Counted from the first letter of the stretch, positions 6,255 to 13,184 are shown. The stretch: 15,337 nucleotides of DNA from JBLNBU01 sp050260215 (GCA_050260215.1 JBLNBU010000113.1:1-15337); one strand, 5' to 3'. The notes: a model not told the origin generated them from the letters alone. Program-made: numbers and translations.

Positions 6255-7436
6255 CTACTGGGCGGCCGCCAACTTGGGCGAGCGCTGCCTGGGCAGCAGC
6301 AGGAACAGCCGGCCGCGGCTCTTCATCCGGCCGGCCTTGTCGAAGGCGGCCTCGCCCGATCCCCAGAACACGTCGCCGCGCACCGGGCCCTTGATGGCGG
6401 CGCCGGTATCCTGGGCGATCATGGCGCGGCGCAGCGGCTGGCCCGCGGGATCGACGGTGTCCAGCCACAGCGGCGCCCCCAGCGGCACGAAGCGCGGATC
6501 CACAGCCAGCGAGCGCTCGGGGGTCAGCGCCACGCCCTCGGTGCCCACGGGCCCGTCGCCGCTGCCGAGCGAATAGAAGATGTAGCGCGGGTTCTTGGCC
6601 AGCAGGGCGCGCGCCTCGGCCGGATGGGCCTTCAGCCAGCCGCGGATGGCCGGCATCGAGGTGTCGTCCAGCTTGCCTTCGTCCTTCAGCACCTTGCCGA
6701 TGCCGACGAACTTGCGCCCGTTGCTGCCGGCGACGCCCAGGCGCACCACCTGGCCGTCGTCCAGGCGCACCCGGCCCGAGCCCTGGATGTGCATGATGTG
6801 CAGGTCGACGGGATCCTCGGCCCACAACAGCACCGGGGCCTTGCCGTCGATGGCACCGGCCTCGATTTCGGCCCGCGCCGGATAGGGTTCCAGCTTGGCG
6901 CCGTCCAGGCGGCCGACGATGGATTCGCCCGCCCATTCCTGGCGGAAGCGGCCCAGCTCGACGGTCACCGCATCGCTGGGGCGGCCGTAGATGGGCATGC
7001 TGAAGCGGCCGTGGCGGGTGCGCGACCCGGTTATTTCGGGTTCGAAATAGCCCGTGAACAGGCCTTCCGCCTGGGTGTTGTTGGCCGCCATCCAGGGGGT
7101 GAACCAGCCTTCAAACATGGCCCTGGCGCCCTGGTCGTCGCCGGGGCCGATGCGGCGGGCGGCGGCGCAGGGGCCGTACCAGTCGCCGGCGACGCCGCCC
7201 ACGCCTTCGAAGCCGATGGCGCGGTCGGGCGGCAGCTTGGTGATGCGCTCGCACGATTTCAGCAGCGCCGGGAGCACCGCCGAAACCCGGTCGGCCTGCC
7301 AGCCGGGCAGCTGGTCGAAGGCGACGGGGGTCAGGGTCAGGCGGTCGGGGCCGGCGGCCGGGGCGGCGGGGCGTTCGGCCGGCGGCGCGCAGGCGGCCAG
7401 GCCGGCGGCCAGGGCCAGCGCGGCAAGACGGCGCAT
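6255..7436 (-). CDS. mltA: Membrane-bound lytic murein transglycosylase A (MltA), lipoprotein
   Basis: This 393-residue lytic transglycosylase cleaves the MurNAc-GlcNAc bond of peptidoglycan, forming 1,6-anhydro-MurNAc ends. The N-terminus MRRLAALALAAGLAAC is a lipoprotein signal with lipobox LAAC (Cys16), placing it in the outer or inner membrane facing the periplasm. The MltA barrel includes FTGYFEPEITGSRTR and HIMHIQGSGRVRL. The C-terminal 3D domain has AQDTGAAIKGPVRGDVFWGS, with conserved aspartates at about 343 (DTG) and 355 (RGD). The start (7434-7436) is one base after the timA stop. Larger upstream extension gives an unrelated, low-quality sequence. Length is typical. Confidence 0.95.
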   Translation of the reverse strand: MRRLAALALAAGLAACAPPAERPAAPAAGPDRLTLTPVAFDQLPGWQADRVSAVLPALLKSCERITKLPPDRAIGFEGVGGVAGDWYGPCAAARRIGPGDDQGARAMFEGWFTPWMAANNTQAEGLFTGYFEPEITGSRTRHGRFSMPIYGRPSDAVTVELGRFRQEWAGESIVGRLDGAKLEPYPARAEIEAGAIDGKAPVLLWAEDPVDLHIMHIQGSGRVRLDDGQVVRLGVAGSNGRKFVGIGKVLKDEGKLDDTSMPAIRGWLKAHPAEARALLAKNPRYIFYSLGSGDGPVGTEGVALTPERSLAVDPRFVPLGAPLWLDTVDPAGQPLRRAMIAQDTGAAIKGPVRGDVFWGSGEAAFDKAGRMKSRGRLFLLLPRQRSPKLAAAQ

Positions 7437-7437
7437 G

Positions 7438-8115
7438 TCAGGCTCCGTCGGCGGGGGTGCGGGTGCCCACCAGCAGCCAGTTGGGATCGGTCGAGCGAAC
7501 GTCGCGGCGGAAGGTCCACTCGTCCTTGACCTCGGCCACCCGCTCGGGGTCGCCCTCGACCACGGTGCCCGAGGCGTCGCGCAAAAGGTTGATCTGCTCG
7601 CTGACGAAGCGCAGCGTAACCACCGCGCTGGCGCCGTCCATGCGCGCCTCGACGAACTCGACCTGGCGCATGGCCAGCAGTTCGGTGTCCAGGGTCTCGC
7701 CGGCGCGGCGCCGGGTGTCGATGGCCTCGGCGAAGTGGCGCCAGACGTCGGGGGCCAGCAGCGGCTGCAGGGCCGCCTTGTCGCCGGCGGCATAGGCGGC
7801 GACGATCATCTCGAAGGCCTGTCGCGCCCCGCCCAGGAAGGCGTCGGCGTCGAAGGCGGGGTCGGCGGCGCGAATGGCGCTCAGGCCCATGCCGACGGGG
7901 GTGTTGGGCCCCGGCTCGTTGGCCGAGCGCCGGGCCCGGCCCAGGTCGATGACGTTGTCCGGGTTGGGCCGTGACGGCGCGCCGGCGCCCTGCCACTGCT
8001 CGGGCGGGCGCTCGTGGCCGGTGCGCTTGCCCAGCACGCTGCGCAGGCGCAGCACCAGGAACGCCGCCACCATGGCGAAGAACACGATATCGAGGAAATG
8101 GAAACCGTCGCTCAT
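7438..8115 (-). CDS. timA: Tim44/TimA-family membrane-anchored protein
   Basis: From ATG 8115 it has 225 residues. The N-terminus MSDGFHFLDIVFFAMVAAFLVLRLR is a single membrane anchor (about 5-23). A linker rich in Pro and Arg follows, then a Tim44-like domain from about 80 to 220, with AFEMIVAAYAAGDKAALQPLL and a C-terminal VKDEWTFRRDVRSTDPNWLL. This is the bacterial relative of the C-terminal domain of mitochondrial Tim44. Alphaproteobacterial TimA proteins are thought to act at the cell envelope, but the role is not settled. Longer reading to 8250 would cross into fxsA and is rejected. It leads a minus-strand run with mltA and diverges from fxsA. Confidence 0.92.
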   Translation of the reverse strand: MSDGFHFLDIVFFAMVAAFLVLRLRSVLGKRTGHERPPEQWQGAGAPSRPNPDNVIDLGRARRSANEPGPNTPVGMGLSAIRAADPAFDADAFLGGARQAFEMIVAAYAAGDKAALQPLLAPDVWRHFAEAIDTRRRAGETLDTELLAMRQVEFVEARMDGASAVVTLRFVSEQINLLRDASGTVVEGDPERVAEVKDEWTFRRDVRSTDPNWLLVGTRTPADGA

Positions 8116-8225
8116 GGGCCACATTCCGGGGAACGGCGCTTTTGACCGGCTGCCATGTCCCGGGTTAGACAGGTCGCAGCGCTGAATGACCCAACAGATA
8201 AGCCGCGGAAGGGGAAAGAGCAAGC
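8116..8225. promoter_or_regulatory. Divergent promoter region between timA and fxsA
   Basis: Both operons must be driven from these 110 bases. For fxsA, TTGACC (8142-8147) is followed after 17 bases by a poor -10, TTAGAC (8165-8170). For timA on the minus strand, TTGCTC (8218-8223) and TATCTG (8195-8200) are also 17 bases apart. These are weak matches. The purine-rich stretch 8207-8220 is the fxsA ribosome-binding region. Confidence 0.4.
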
Positions 8226-8696
8226 ATGGCATGGCTGGTGGTCCTGGCACTGGTCGCCTTTCCGGTGATCGAGATCTCGCTGTTCGTCCAGTCGGTCCAG
8301 GCCTTCGGGGCGTTGCCCACCCTGGCCGCGGCGATCCTGGCCGGGGTGGTCGGCCTGAAACTGCTGCGCCGCCAGGGCCTGGCCCTGCTGCTGGGCATGC
8401 GCGCCCAGTTCGAGCGGGGCGAGCCCCCGGTCGCCGAGGCCTTCGACGCCCTGTGCCTGGCCGCCGCCGGCCTGTTGCTGCTGCTGCCCGGGTTCTTCTC
8501 GGATTTCCTGGCGCTGCTGCTGCTGCTGCCGCCGGTGCGCGCCCTGCTGGGGCGCTGGCTGGCCGCCCGCGTGCTCGTCCGCCATGCCGGTCCCGCCCGC
8601 GGTCCGGCGGTCATCGACGGCGACTGGCACGAGGTGCCGCCTGCCGCCTCCGGCAAGCTGCCAAGCGGGACGGTTGTGCCCCCAACCGATCCGTGA
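8226..8696 (+). CDS. fxsA: FxsA-family membrane protein
   Basis: This 156-residue inner-membrane protein belongs to the FxsA family, named for suppression of F-plasmid exclusion of phage T7 in E. coli. The native role is unknown. Hydrophobic segments lie at about 2-20 (LVVLALVAFPVIEISLFV, with the conserved Glu16), 27-46 (the conserved LKLLRRQG follows), and 75-102 (GLLLLLPGFFSDFLALLLLL, conserved LLPGFxSD motif). A short hydrophilic tail of about 45 residues follows. The purine-rich GGAAGGGGAAAGAG precedes ATG 8226. The secB start is 33 bases after its stop. The fxsA-secB pair is a common alphaproteobacterial arrangement; a link with export is plausible but unproven. Confidence 0.94.
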   Translation: MAWLVVLALVAFPVIEISLFVQSVQAFGALPTLAAAILAGVVGLKLLRRQGLALLLGMRAQFERGEPPVAEAFDALCLAAAGLLLLLPGFFSDFLALLLLLPPVRALLGRWLAARVLVRHAGPARGPAVIDGDWHEVPPAASGKLPSGTVVPPTDP

Positions 8697-8729
8697 TAAC
8701 CCCTCGTCAGCCCGCTTCAGGAGACAGAA

Positions 8730-9185
8730 ATGGCCGATCAGGAACCCATCAACATCAACCTCGAGGTCAACGGTCAGTACATCAAGGACCTGTCGTTCGA
8801 GGTTCCCGGCGCCCCCGGCATCTTCGCCGAGATGCAGCAGGCCAATCCCGAGATCCCCATCCACGTCGACATCGACGCCACCAAGCTGCAGGACGGCATG
8901 TTCGAGGTGGTGCTGCACCTGCGCATCGAGGCCAAGCTGCCGTCGAAGCCGGTGTTCATCGTCGACCTGGCCTATGCCGGCATCTTCACCATCCAGGCTC
9001 CCGACGAGCATCTGCAGGCCATCTTGCTGATCGAGTGCCCGCGCCTGCTGTTCCCGTTCGCGCGCAACATCGTCGCCGACCTGACCCGTGACGGCGGCTT
9101 CCCGCCGCTGATGATCCAGCCGCTGGACTTCGTCCAGTTGTACCGCTCCCGCATGGAGCAGATGCAGCAGCAGGGCACGGCCTGA
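8730..9185 (+). CDS. secB: Protein-export chaperone SecB
   Basis: SecB is the cytoplasmic tetrameric chaperone that holds secretory preproteins unfolded and delivers them to SecA. The 151-residue protein begins after a good AGGAGA (8719-8724) five bases before ATG. Landmarks are INLEVNGQYIKDLSFEVPGAP (14-34, first strand and conserved SFE), HVDIDATKL, the central VVLHLRIEAKL, VDLAYAGIF, and the C-terminal LLFPFARNIVADLTRDGGFPPLMIQPLDF. This last stretch includes the helix and hydrophobic groove typical of SecB. The acidic tail is replaced by a Gln-rich end. Length is typical. The downstream hairpin at 9194-9223 probably terminates it. Confidence 0.97.
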   Translation: MADQEPININLEVNGQYIKDLSFEVPGAPGIFAEMQQANPEIPIHVDIDATKLQDGMFEVVLHLRIEAKLPSKPVFIVDLAYAGIFTIQAPDEHLQAILLIECPRLLFPFARNIVADLTRDGGFPPLMIQPLDFVQLYRSRMEQMQQQGTA

Positions 9186-9193
9186 ATCCGGGC

Positions 9194-9223
9194 GGCTCCC
9201 TCTCCCTCAAGGGGAAGGGAGCC
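9194..9223. terminator. Bidirectional terminator-like hairpin between secB and dnaQ
   Basis: An 8-bp stem GGCTCCCT (9194-9201)/AGGGAGCC (9216-9223), a C/A mismatch, and an inner T-G plus CCC/GGG stem enclose loop TCAA. It lies between the convergent secB and dnaQ, and its right edge reaches the last base of the dnaQ stop codon. No long T-run follows. Its core CTCCCTCAAGGG resembles the right arm of the repeat pair at 14361-14473, so it may come from the same repeat family. Confidence 0.6.
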
Positions 9224-9927
9224 TATCCCGCCTTGGCCTCGGCCGCGGGTTCCGGCTCGCGCAGCCAGATGGGCTTCTTGAGCTTGCCCAGGAAGGCGGC
9301 GTGCGCTTCCAGCTCTTCGGGGCTGGGCTCGTGCGGGCGGGCCGGGCGGGCGACGCGCTCGACCACTGTGGCAGCCACCCCTTGCGAGCGCGACATCGCC
9401 AGCTCCAGGCCCGGCTGGCGACCACCGATCAGCTGCAGATAGACTTCGGCCAGCAGTTCGGCGTCCAGAAGCGCCCCGTGTTGGGTGCGGTGGGTATTGT
9501 CGATCTCGAAGCGGCGGCACAGGGCGTCCAGGTTGGCCTGGGCGCCGGGAAACTTGCGCCGCGCCATCACCACGGTGTCGATGGACCGCGTCATCGGCAT
9601 GGTGGGGAACCCCAGCCGCGCCAGTTCCGCGTTCAAGAACTTCATGTCGAATTCGGCGTTGTGGATCACCAGCGGCGAATCGGCGATGAATTCCAGGAAC
9701 TCTGCCACCACCTCGGCGAACACCGGATGGGTGGCCAGGAAGTCGGCGGACAGGCCGTGGACCTTGAACGCCTCCTCGGGCATGTCGCGTTCGGGATTGA
9801 TGTACTTGTGGAACACCCGGCCGGTGGGCAGGTGGTTGAACAGCTCGACGCAGCCGATTTCGACCACCCGGTGCCCGGACAGCGGGTCGAAGCCAGTGGT
9901 TTCGGTATCCAGCACGATCTCACGCAT
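9223..9927 (-). CDS. dnaQ: DNA polymerase III epsilon subunit (3'-5' proofreading exonuclease)
   Basis: This 234-residue DEDDh exonuclease starts at ATG 9927 and begins MREIVLDTETTGFDPLSGHR. The residues encoded upstream in the same frame are an extension into coaE. Catalytic residues are Asp7 and Glu9 (DTETTG, motif I), Asp94 (NAEFDMKFL, motif II), and His150 with Asp155 (HGALLDAELL, motif III). QPGLEL (171-176) is a plausible beta-clamp contact in the linker. The basic/acidic C-terminal tail ends GKLKKPIWLREPEP and should bind the polymerase alpha subunit. It is the proofreading subunit of the replicase core. The start overlaps the end of coaE by eight bases. All five catalytic residues are intact. 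Confidence 0.97.
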   Translation of the reverse strand: MREIVLDTETTGFDPLSGHRVVEIGCVELFNHLPTGRVFHKYINPERDMPEEAFKVHGLSADFLATHPVFAEVVAEFLEFIADSPLVIHNAEFDMKFLNAELARLGFPTMPMTRSIDTVVMARRKFPGAQANLDALCRRFEIDNTHRTQHGALLDAELLAEVYLQLIGGRQPGLELAMSRSQGVAATVVERVARPARPHEPSPEELEAHAAFLGKLKKPIWLREPEPAAEAKAG

Positions 9928-10534
9928 GGGGCCGCATCTTCCGGTCGGTGGCACGCATCAGTCTGACGATGGCGCGCAATCTGCGCAAGGCCGGACCCTT
10001 GCCGCGCCCGGTGGGTACGACGAAATCGGCGCGCTTGCACTTGTCGGCATCGGGCATCTGCTTGGCCAGCACGGCGGCCAGGCGCGCCGGTGTCATGCCG
10101 GGGCGCGCCAGCACCCGGGCGGCCTGCAGGAAGGCCGGCGCGGTGACCACGGCGACGGCGTCGCAACGGCGCTCGGCCCCGGTCTCGAACAGCAGCGGGA
10201 TGTCCAGCACCACCAGGCGGACGTGGCGGCTGCGCTGGCGGGCCAGGAAGGCCCGTTCGGCGGCGCGCACCATGGGATGCAGGATGGCCTCCAGGCGCCT
10301 GAGCGCGGCGTCGTTGCCGAACACCCGGCGCCCCAGCTCGGCGCGGTCGACGACACCCTTTTGGACGACGCCGGGAAAGGCGGCCTCGACCGCCGCCACC
10401 GCGGCGCCGCCCCGGCCCAGCAGCCGATGAACCACCGCGTCGGCGTCGTGCACGGGAATGCCCATGCGCCGCAGCATGGCCGCCGCGGTGCTCTTGCCCA
10501 TGCCGATCGAGCCGGTCAGTACCAGGATCCTCAT
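9920..10534 (-). CDS. coaE: Dephospho-CoA kinase CoaE
   Basis: CoaE phosphorylates the ribose 3'-hydroxyl of dephospho-CoA, the final step in coenzyme A synthesis. The 204-residue P-loop kinase begins MRILVLTGSIGMGKSTAAAM, with the Walker A at about 8-15. Asp30 and Asp32 in the conserved HDADAVVHRLL segment follow, then the LEAILHPMVR region (81-90) and DIPLLFETG (111-119). The ATG (10532-10534) lacks a clear Shine-Dalgarno, and the start region contains a 10-base palindrome ATGGCGCCAT. Its end overlaps dnaQ by eight bases, an arrangement conserved in many Alphaproteobacteria. Length and motifs are normal. Confidence 0.96.
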   Translation of the reverse strand: MRILVLTGSIGMGKSTAAAMLRRMGIPVHDADAVVHRLLGRGGAAVAAVEAAFPGVVQKGVVDRAELGRRVFGNDAALRRLEAILHPMVRAAERAFLARQRSRHVRLVVLDIPLLFETGAERRCDAVAVVTAPAFLQAARVLARPGMTPARLAAVLAKQMPDADKCKRADFVVPTGRGKGPALRRLRAIVRLMRATDRKMRPHA

Positions 10535-10616
10535 GGCGCCATCATTGCCATGACGGCAGCCTCGGCGAAAGGGCTGTTGGCACGGATTGCCGGCCGATGG
10601 TGCAATGGCGCCATGA
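10531..10616. promoter_or_regulatory. Divergent coaE/quinoprotein interval with mirrored start-codon palindromes
   Basis: The palindrome ATGGCGCCAT occurs at 10533-10542 and 10605-10614. Each copy includes the first bases of a start codon, one for coaE on the minus strand and one for the plus-strand dehydrogenase. On its own strand each gene therefore reads ATGGCGCCATGA. Neither start has a recognisable Shine-Dalgarno. The repeats could be paired operator sites or simply similar start contexts. I saw no good -35/-10 pair in the 78 bases. Confidence 0.45.
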
Positions 10617-11783
10617 AGTCCCTGGCCGCCCTGGTCCTGCTGTTGTCCGCCGCCGCCGCCGCCGAGCCCGCCCGGCTGCACGTCGATCCCGACCGCCTGC
10701 CGGCGCCCGGCGCCACCGCCGCGGTCGCCAACCCGCCCCGGGTGGTGCCACGTCCCGGCGGCGCCCATCTGGTGGTGCCCGACGGCTTTCGCGCCACCTT
10801 GTGGGCCGACAACCTGACCCATGCCCGCATGCTGCTGGGCCTGCCCAACGGCGACCTGCTGGTGGCGGAATCCAATGCCGACAAGGTCACCTTGCTGCGC
10901 GACAGCCAGGGCAAGGGCCATGCCGACCACCGCGAGACCTTCGCCGGCGGCTTCAACCACCCTTCCGGCCTGGCGCAGACCCCGGGCGCGGTGTACGTGG
11001 CCGATCTCGACGGGGTGTGGCGGCTGGATTGGAGCCCGGGCGGCACTCCGCAGGTGCTGGGGCGCAAGATGCTGACCCCGCCGGGTGCGCTGGGCGACGC
11101 GGGGGGGGCACTCCACCCGCATGCTGGCCATCGACCCGCAAGGGGCGCGGCTGTACGTGGGCGTGGGCTCGCGCTCGAACGTCGCCGAGGAGCCCGAGCC
11201 GCGTGCCACCATCCGCGTCTTCGCCATGGACGGGTCGGGCGGACGCACCTTCGCCGCCGGCCTGCGCAATCCGGTGGGGATGGCCTTCCTGCCCGGTACC
11301 GACGACCTGTGGACGGTGGTCAACGAACGCGACGGCCTGGGCGACGGGCTGGTGCCGGACTTTCTCGCCCATGTGGCCGACGGCGGCTTCTATGGCTGGC
11401 CCTACACCTATATCGGCGGCCATCCCCAGCCCGGCTTCGAGGGCAAGGGCCGCCCGGCGCGGGTGCCCGACCTGTTGTTGGCCGCCCATTCCGCCCCGCT
11501 GGGGCTGGCGTTCTGGCACGGCGACGCCTATGTGGCCCTGCACGGCTCGTGGAACCGTGCCGACCCGGTCGGCTACATGGTGGTGAAGGTGCCGTTCGCG
11601 GGCGGCCGGCCCAAGGGCTGGTACGAGCCCTTCGCCACCGGCTTTGCCCTGACGCCCGAAGGCACCAAGGGCCGCGCCCGCGTCTGGGGCCGCCCGGTGG
11701 GCCTGGCGGTCGGTGCCGACGACGCCCTTTACGTCGCCGACGACGCCGGCCAGACGGTGTGGCGGATCGCGCGGGAAAAGTAG
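10613..11783 (+). pseudogene. PQQ-type soluble sugar (L-sorbosone-like) dehydrogenase, frameshifted
   Basis: A frameshifted coding region for a six-bladed beta-propeller quinoprotein. The start ATG 10613 gives signal peptide MKSLAALVLLLSAAAAA, with cleavage predicted after Ala17. The first frame carries a recognisable homologue through PPGALGDAGG. The second frame continues GGHSTRMLAIDPQGARLYVG to WRIAREK. The frames join at an eight-G run (11101-11108); removing one G restores one protein of about 389 residues. In the second frame GLRNPVGMAF, WTVVNERDGLGD and YGWPYTYIGG match the sorbosone-dehydrogenase family of periplasmic PQQ-dependent sugar dehydrogenases. A sequencing error, a slippage-prone phase switch or a decayed gene are all possible. 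Without correction the first frame stays open to about 13156, so automated calls may be misled. Confidence 0.8.
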
Positions 11784-11785
11784 CC

Positions 11786-12562
11786 CTACAGCCCCAGCAC
11801 GTCGCGCATTGTATACAACCCGGGCGCCCGGCCCTTGGCCCACTGGGCGGCGCGCACCGCGCCCTTGGCGAACACGGCGCGGCTGGACGCCTTGTGGGTG
11901 AGCTCCACCCGCTCGCCTTCGGCGGCGAACATCACGGTGTGGTCGCCGACCACGTCGCCGCCGCGCAAGGTGGCAAAGCCGATCTCGCCCTTGGGCCGGG
12001 CGCCGGTGTGGCCGTCGCGGGCCTTGCACCACACGCTGTCCAGCGCCACCTGGCGGCCGCTGGCGGCGGCGCGGCCAAGACCCAGCGCGGTGCCAGACGG
12101 GGCGTCGACCTTGTTGCGGTGGTGCATCTCGACGATTTCGATATCGTAATCATCGCCCAGGATGGCGGCGGCGCGCTCGGTCAGCGCCATCAGCAGGTTT
12201 ACGCCGACGCTGAAATTGGGGGCATAGACCACCGGGCACTTTTCCGCCGCCTTGCGCAAGGCCGCTTCGTCGTCCTTGGAAAGCCCGGTGGTGCCGACCA
12301 CCAGCACGGTACCGCGCGCCGCCGCCAGGGCCGCGTGCGCCACCGTGGCCGCGGGCGTGGTGAAGTCGATGACCGCGTCCGAGCGCTCGAACAGCGTCGC
12401 CGCCTCGGCCACGACGGCCGCACCGGCCGCCGCCTCGCGCCCGATCCACTCGCTGCCCGGACGTTCGGTGCCGCCGGAAAGGTCGCAGCCCTCGGCCTCC
12501 AGCACCGCCTTGACCAGCATTTGCCCCATGCGCCCGCCGCAGCCGACGATTCCGATCTTCAT
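11786..12562 (-). CDS. dapB: 4-hydroxy-tetrahydrodipicolinate reductase DapB
   Basis: DapB reduces the dihydrodipicolinate intermediate to tetrahydrodipicolinate, on the route to meso-diaminopimelate and lysine. From ATG 12562, preceded by GGAGA, it has 258 residues; a GTG at 12574 adds four but would lose that ribosome site. The NAD(P)H site is GIVGCGGRMGQM (4-15). The signature EMHHRNKVDAPSGTA (145-159) holds His147 and Lys151, matching the catalytic His and Lys of the E. coli enzyme. APNFSVGVNLL is also present. It converges with the dehydrogenase, with only two bases between their stops. It starts 15 bases after ccdB, so it may be co-transcribed with the toxin-antitoxin pair. Confidence 0.97.
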   Translation of the reverse strand: MKIGIVGCGGRMGQMLVKAVLEAEGCDLSGGTERPGSEWIGREAAAGAAVVAEAATLFERSDAVIDFTTPAATVAHAALAAARGTVLVVGTTGLSKDDEAALRKAAEKCPVVYAPNFSVGVNLLMALTERAAAILGDDYDIEIVEMHHRNKVDAPSGTALGLGRAAASGRQVALDSVWCKARDGHTGARPKGEIGFATLRGGDVVGDHTVMFAAEGERVELTHKASSRAVFAKGAVRAAQWAKGRAPGLYTMRDVLGL

Positions 12563-12577
12563 AGTCTTCTCCACGTT

Positions 12578-12889
12578 TCAAATGCCGGTGAACAGGAAGT
12601 CCAGCGCGGCGACAATGTCGTCACGACGGTGCTCCAGCGAGGCGACGCGGTCGCGCAGCACGTCTCGCGGCACCGCGCCCATGTTCTGGACCACCAGCAC
12701 CAGGCGCTCGCCTCCGACCTCGACCACCGGGTTAAGCCGCCGCAGCGGCTGCACGGCTTCGGGTCGCACCAGCGGCACGACGATGCGGGTATGCAAGGCC
12801 GCCAATCCGTCGTCCTGGATGTCGACCAGATAGGGCGCGCCTTCGCCCATGGGCATGACCGGGTTCGGATAGACGTCGAACTGGGCCAT
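12578..12889 (-). CDS. ccdB: CcdB-family toxin
   Basis: This 103-residue protein resembles CcdB, the toxin of F-plasmid-type pairs that traps DNA gyrase. Beginning MAQFDVYPNP, it contains LVDIQDDGL, TRIVVPLV, LNPVVEVGGERLVLVVQNM, VPRDVL and a C-terminal SLEHRRDDIVAALDFLFTGI, matching the CcdB fold in order and length. In F-plasmid CcdB the last three residues are Trp-Gly-Ile and matter for killing. Here they are Thr-Gly-Ile, so target or potency may differ. The ATG overlaps the ccdA stop by one base (TGATG). Family assignment is by sequence pattern; gyrase inhibition is inference. Confidence 0.9.
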   Translation of the reverse strand: MAQFDVYPNPVMPMGEGAPYLVDIQDDGLAALHTRIVVPLVRPEAVQPLRRLNPVVEVGGERLVLVVQNMGAVPRDVLRDRVASLEHRRDDIVAALDFLFTGI

Positions 12890-13128
12890 CAGAACATCCG
12901 GAAGTGGTCGGACAGCAGCCCGTACTTCTCGATGAACCGTCGATGGCTCTCGATCGCCTCGCGGTTCTCCTCGGCCCACCGCTCGGCCTCGGCCTCGCGC
13001 ACCCGCTTCTCCAGCGCCATCTCCAGCGTCTGGCTGAGGTTGATGCCAAGCTCCCTGGCGCGGACCAGCAGGTCCTCGCGGACCGACAGGTTGCAGGCCT
13101 TTTTCGGCTTGGGCAAGGTCCGGTTCAT
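12889..13128 (-). CDS. ccdA: CcdA-family antitoxin
   Basis: This 79-residue antitoxin begins at ATG 13128 after a GGGGA (13136-13140). The basic N-terminus and NLSVREDLLVRARELGINLSQ (about 13-33) form a ribbon-helix-helix DNA-binding domain. The C-terminal half includes ERWAEENREAIESHRRFIEKYG (about 49-70), which lines up with the toxin-binding region of F-plasmid CcdA, where the same order of ERW, AEN and RFIE is seen. In the family, CcdA neutralises CcdB and represses its own operon. It is translationally coupled with ccdB and preceded by a palindromic operator. The neighbours dnaJ and dapB are housekeeping genes, so this looks like an acquired module. Confidence 0.9.
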   Translation of the reverse strand: MNRTLPKPKKACNLSVREDLLVRARELGINLSQTLEMALEKRVREAEAERWAEENREAIESHRRFIEKYGLLSDHFRMF

Positions 13129-13144
13129 GGTACATCCCCATGGG

Positions 13145-13183
13145 TCATGCGCATAAGATATGCGCATGAAGGGCGGGCGGCAA
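13145..13183 (-). promoter_or_regulatory. Predicted ccdAB promoter with overlapping palindromic operator
   Basis: A perfect inverted repeat with 11-base arms, TCATGCGCATA (13145-13155) and TATGCGCATGA (13159-13169), has a 3-base centre. It sits 17 bases before the ccdA start. On the minus strand a -10-like TATCTT (13155-13160) lies at its centre, and a -35-like TTGCCG (13178-13183) is exactly 17 bases upstream. A bound CcdA or CcdA-CcdB complex would block the -10 box, the expected autoregulation for this family. The repeat is seen; regulator identity is inferred. The -35 lies one base from the dnaJ stop. Confidence 0.75.
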
Positions 13184-13184
13184 G

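Noticed and set aside
5850..7529. Plus-strand open frame of 559 codons over mltA
   Set aside because: Antisense shadow of mltA and its downstream neighbour, with repeated Gly/Gln/His patterns and no domain.
11085..11783. A separate short gene starting at ATG 11085
   Set aside because: This start lies within the first frame's coding region. The residues fit better as the continuation of the frameshifted dehydrogenase.
9485..13156. Very long plus-strand open frame (1223 codons)
   Set aside because: It is antisense to dnaQ, coaE, dapB and the ccd pair. Only the part 10613-11108 is real coding sequence (the first half of the quinoprotein). Length comes from GC bias.
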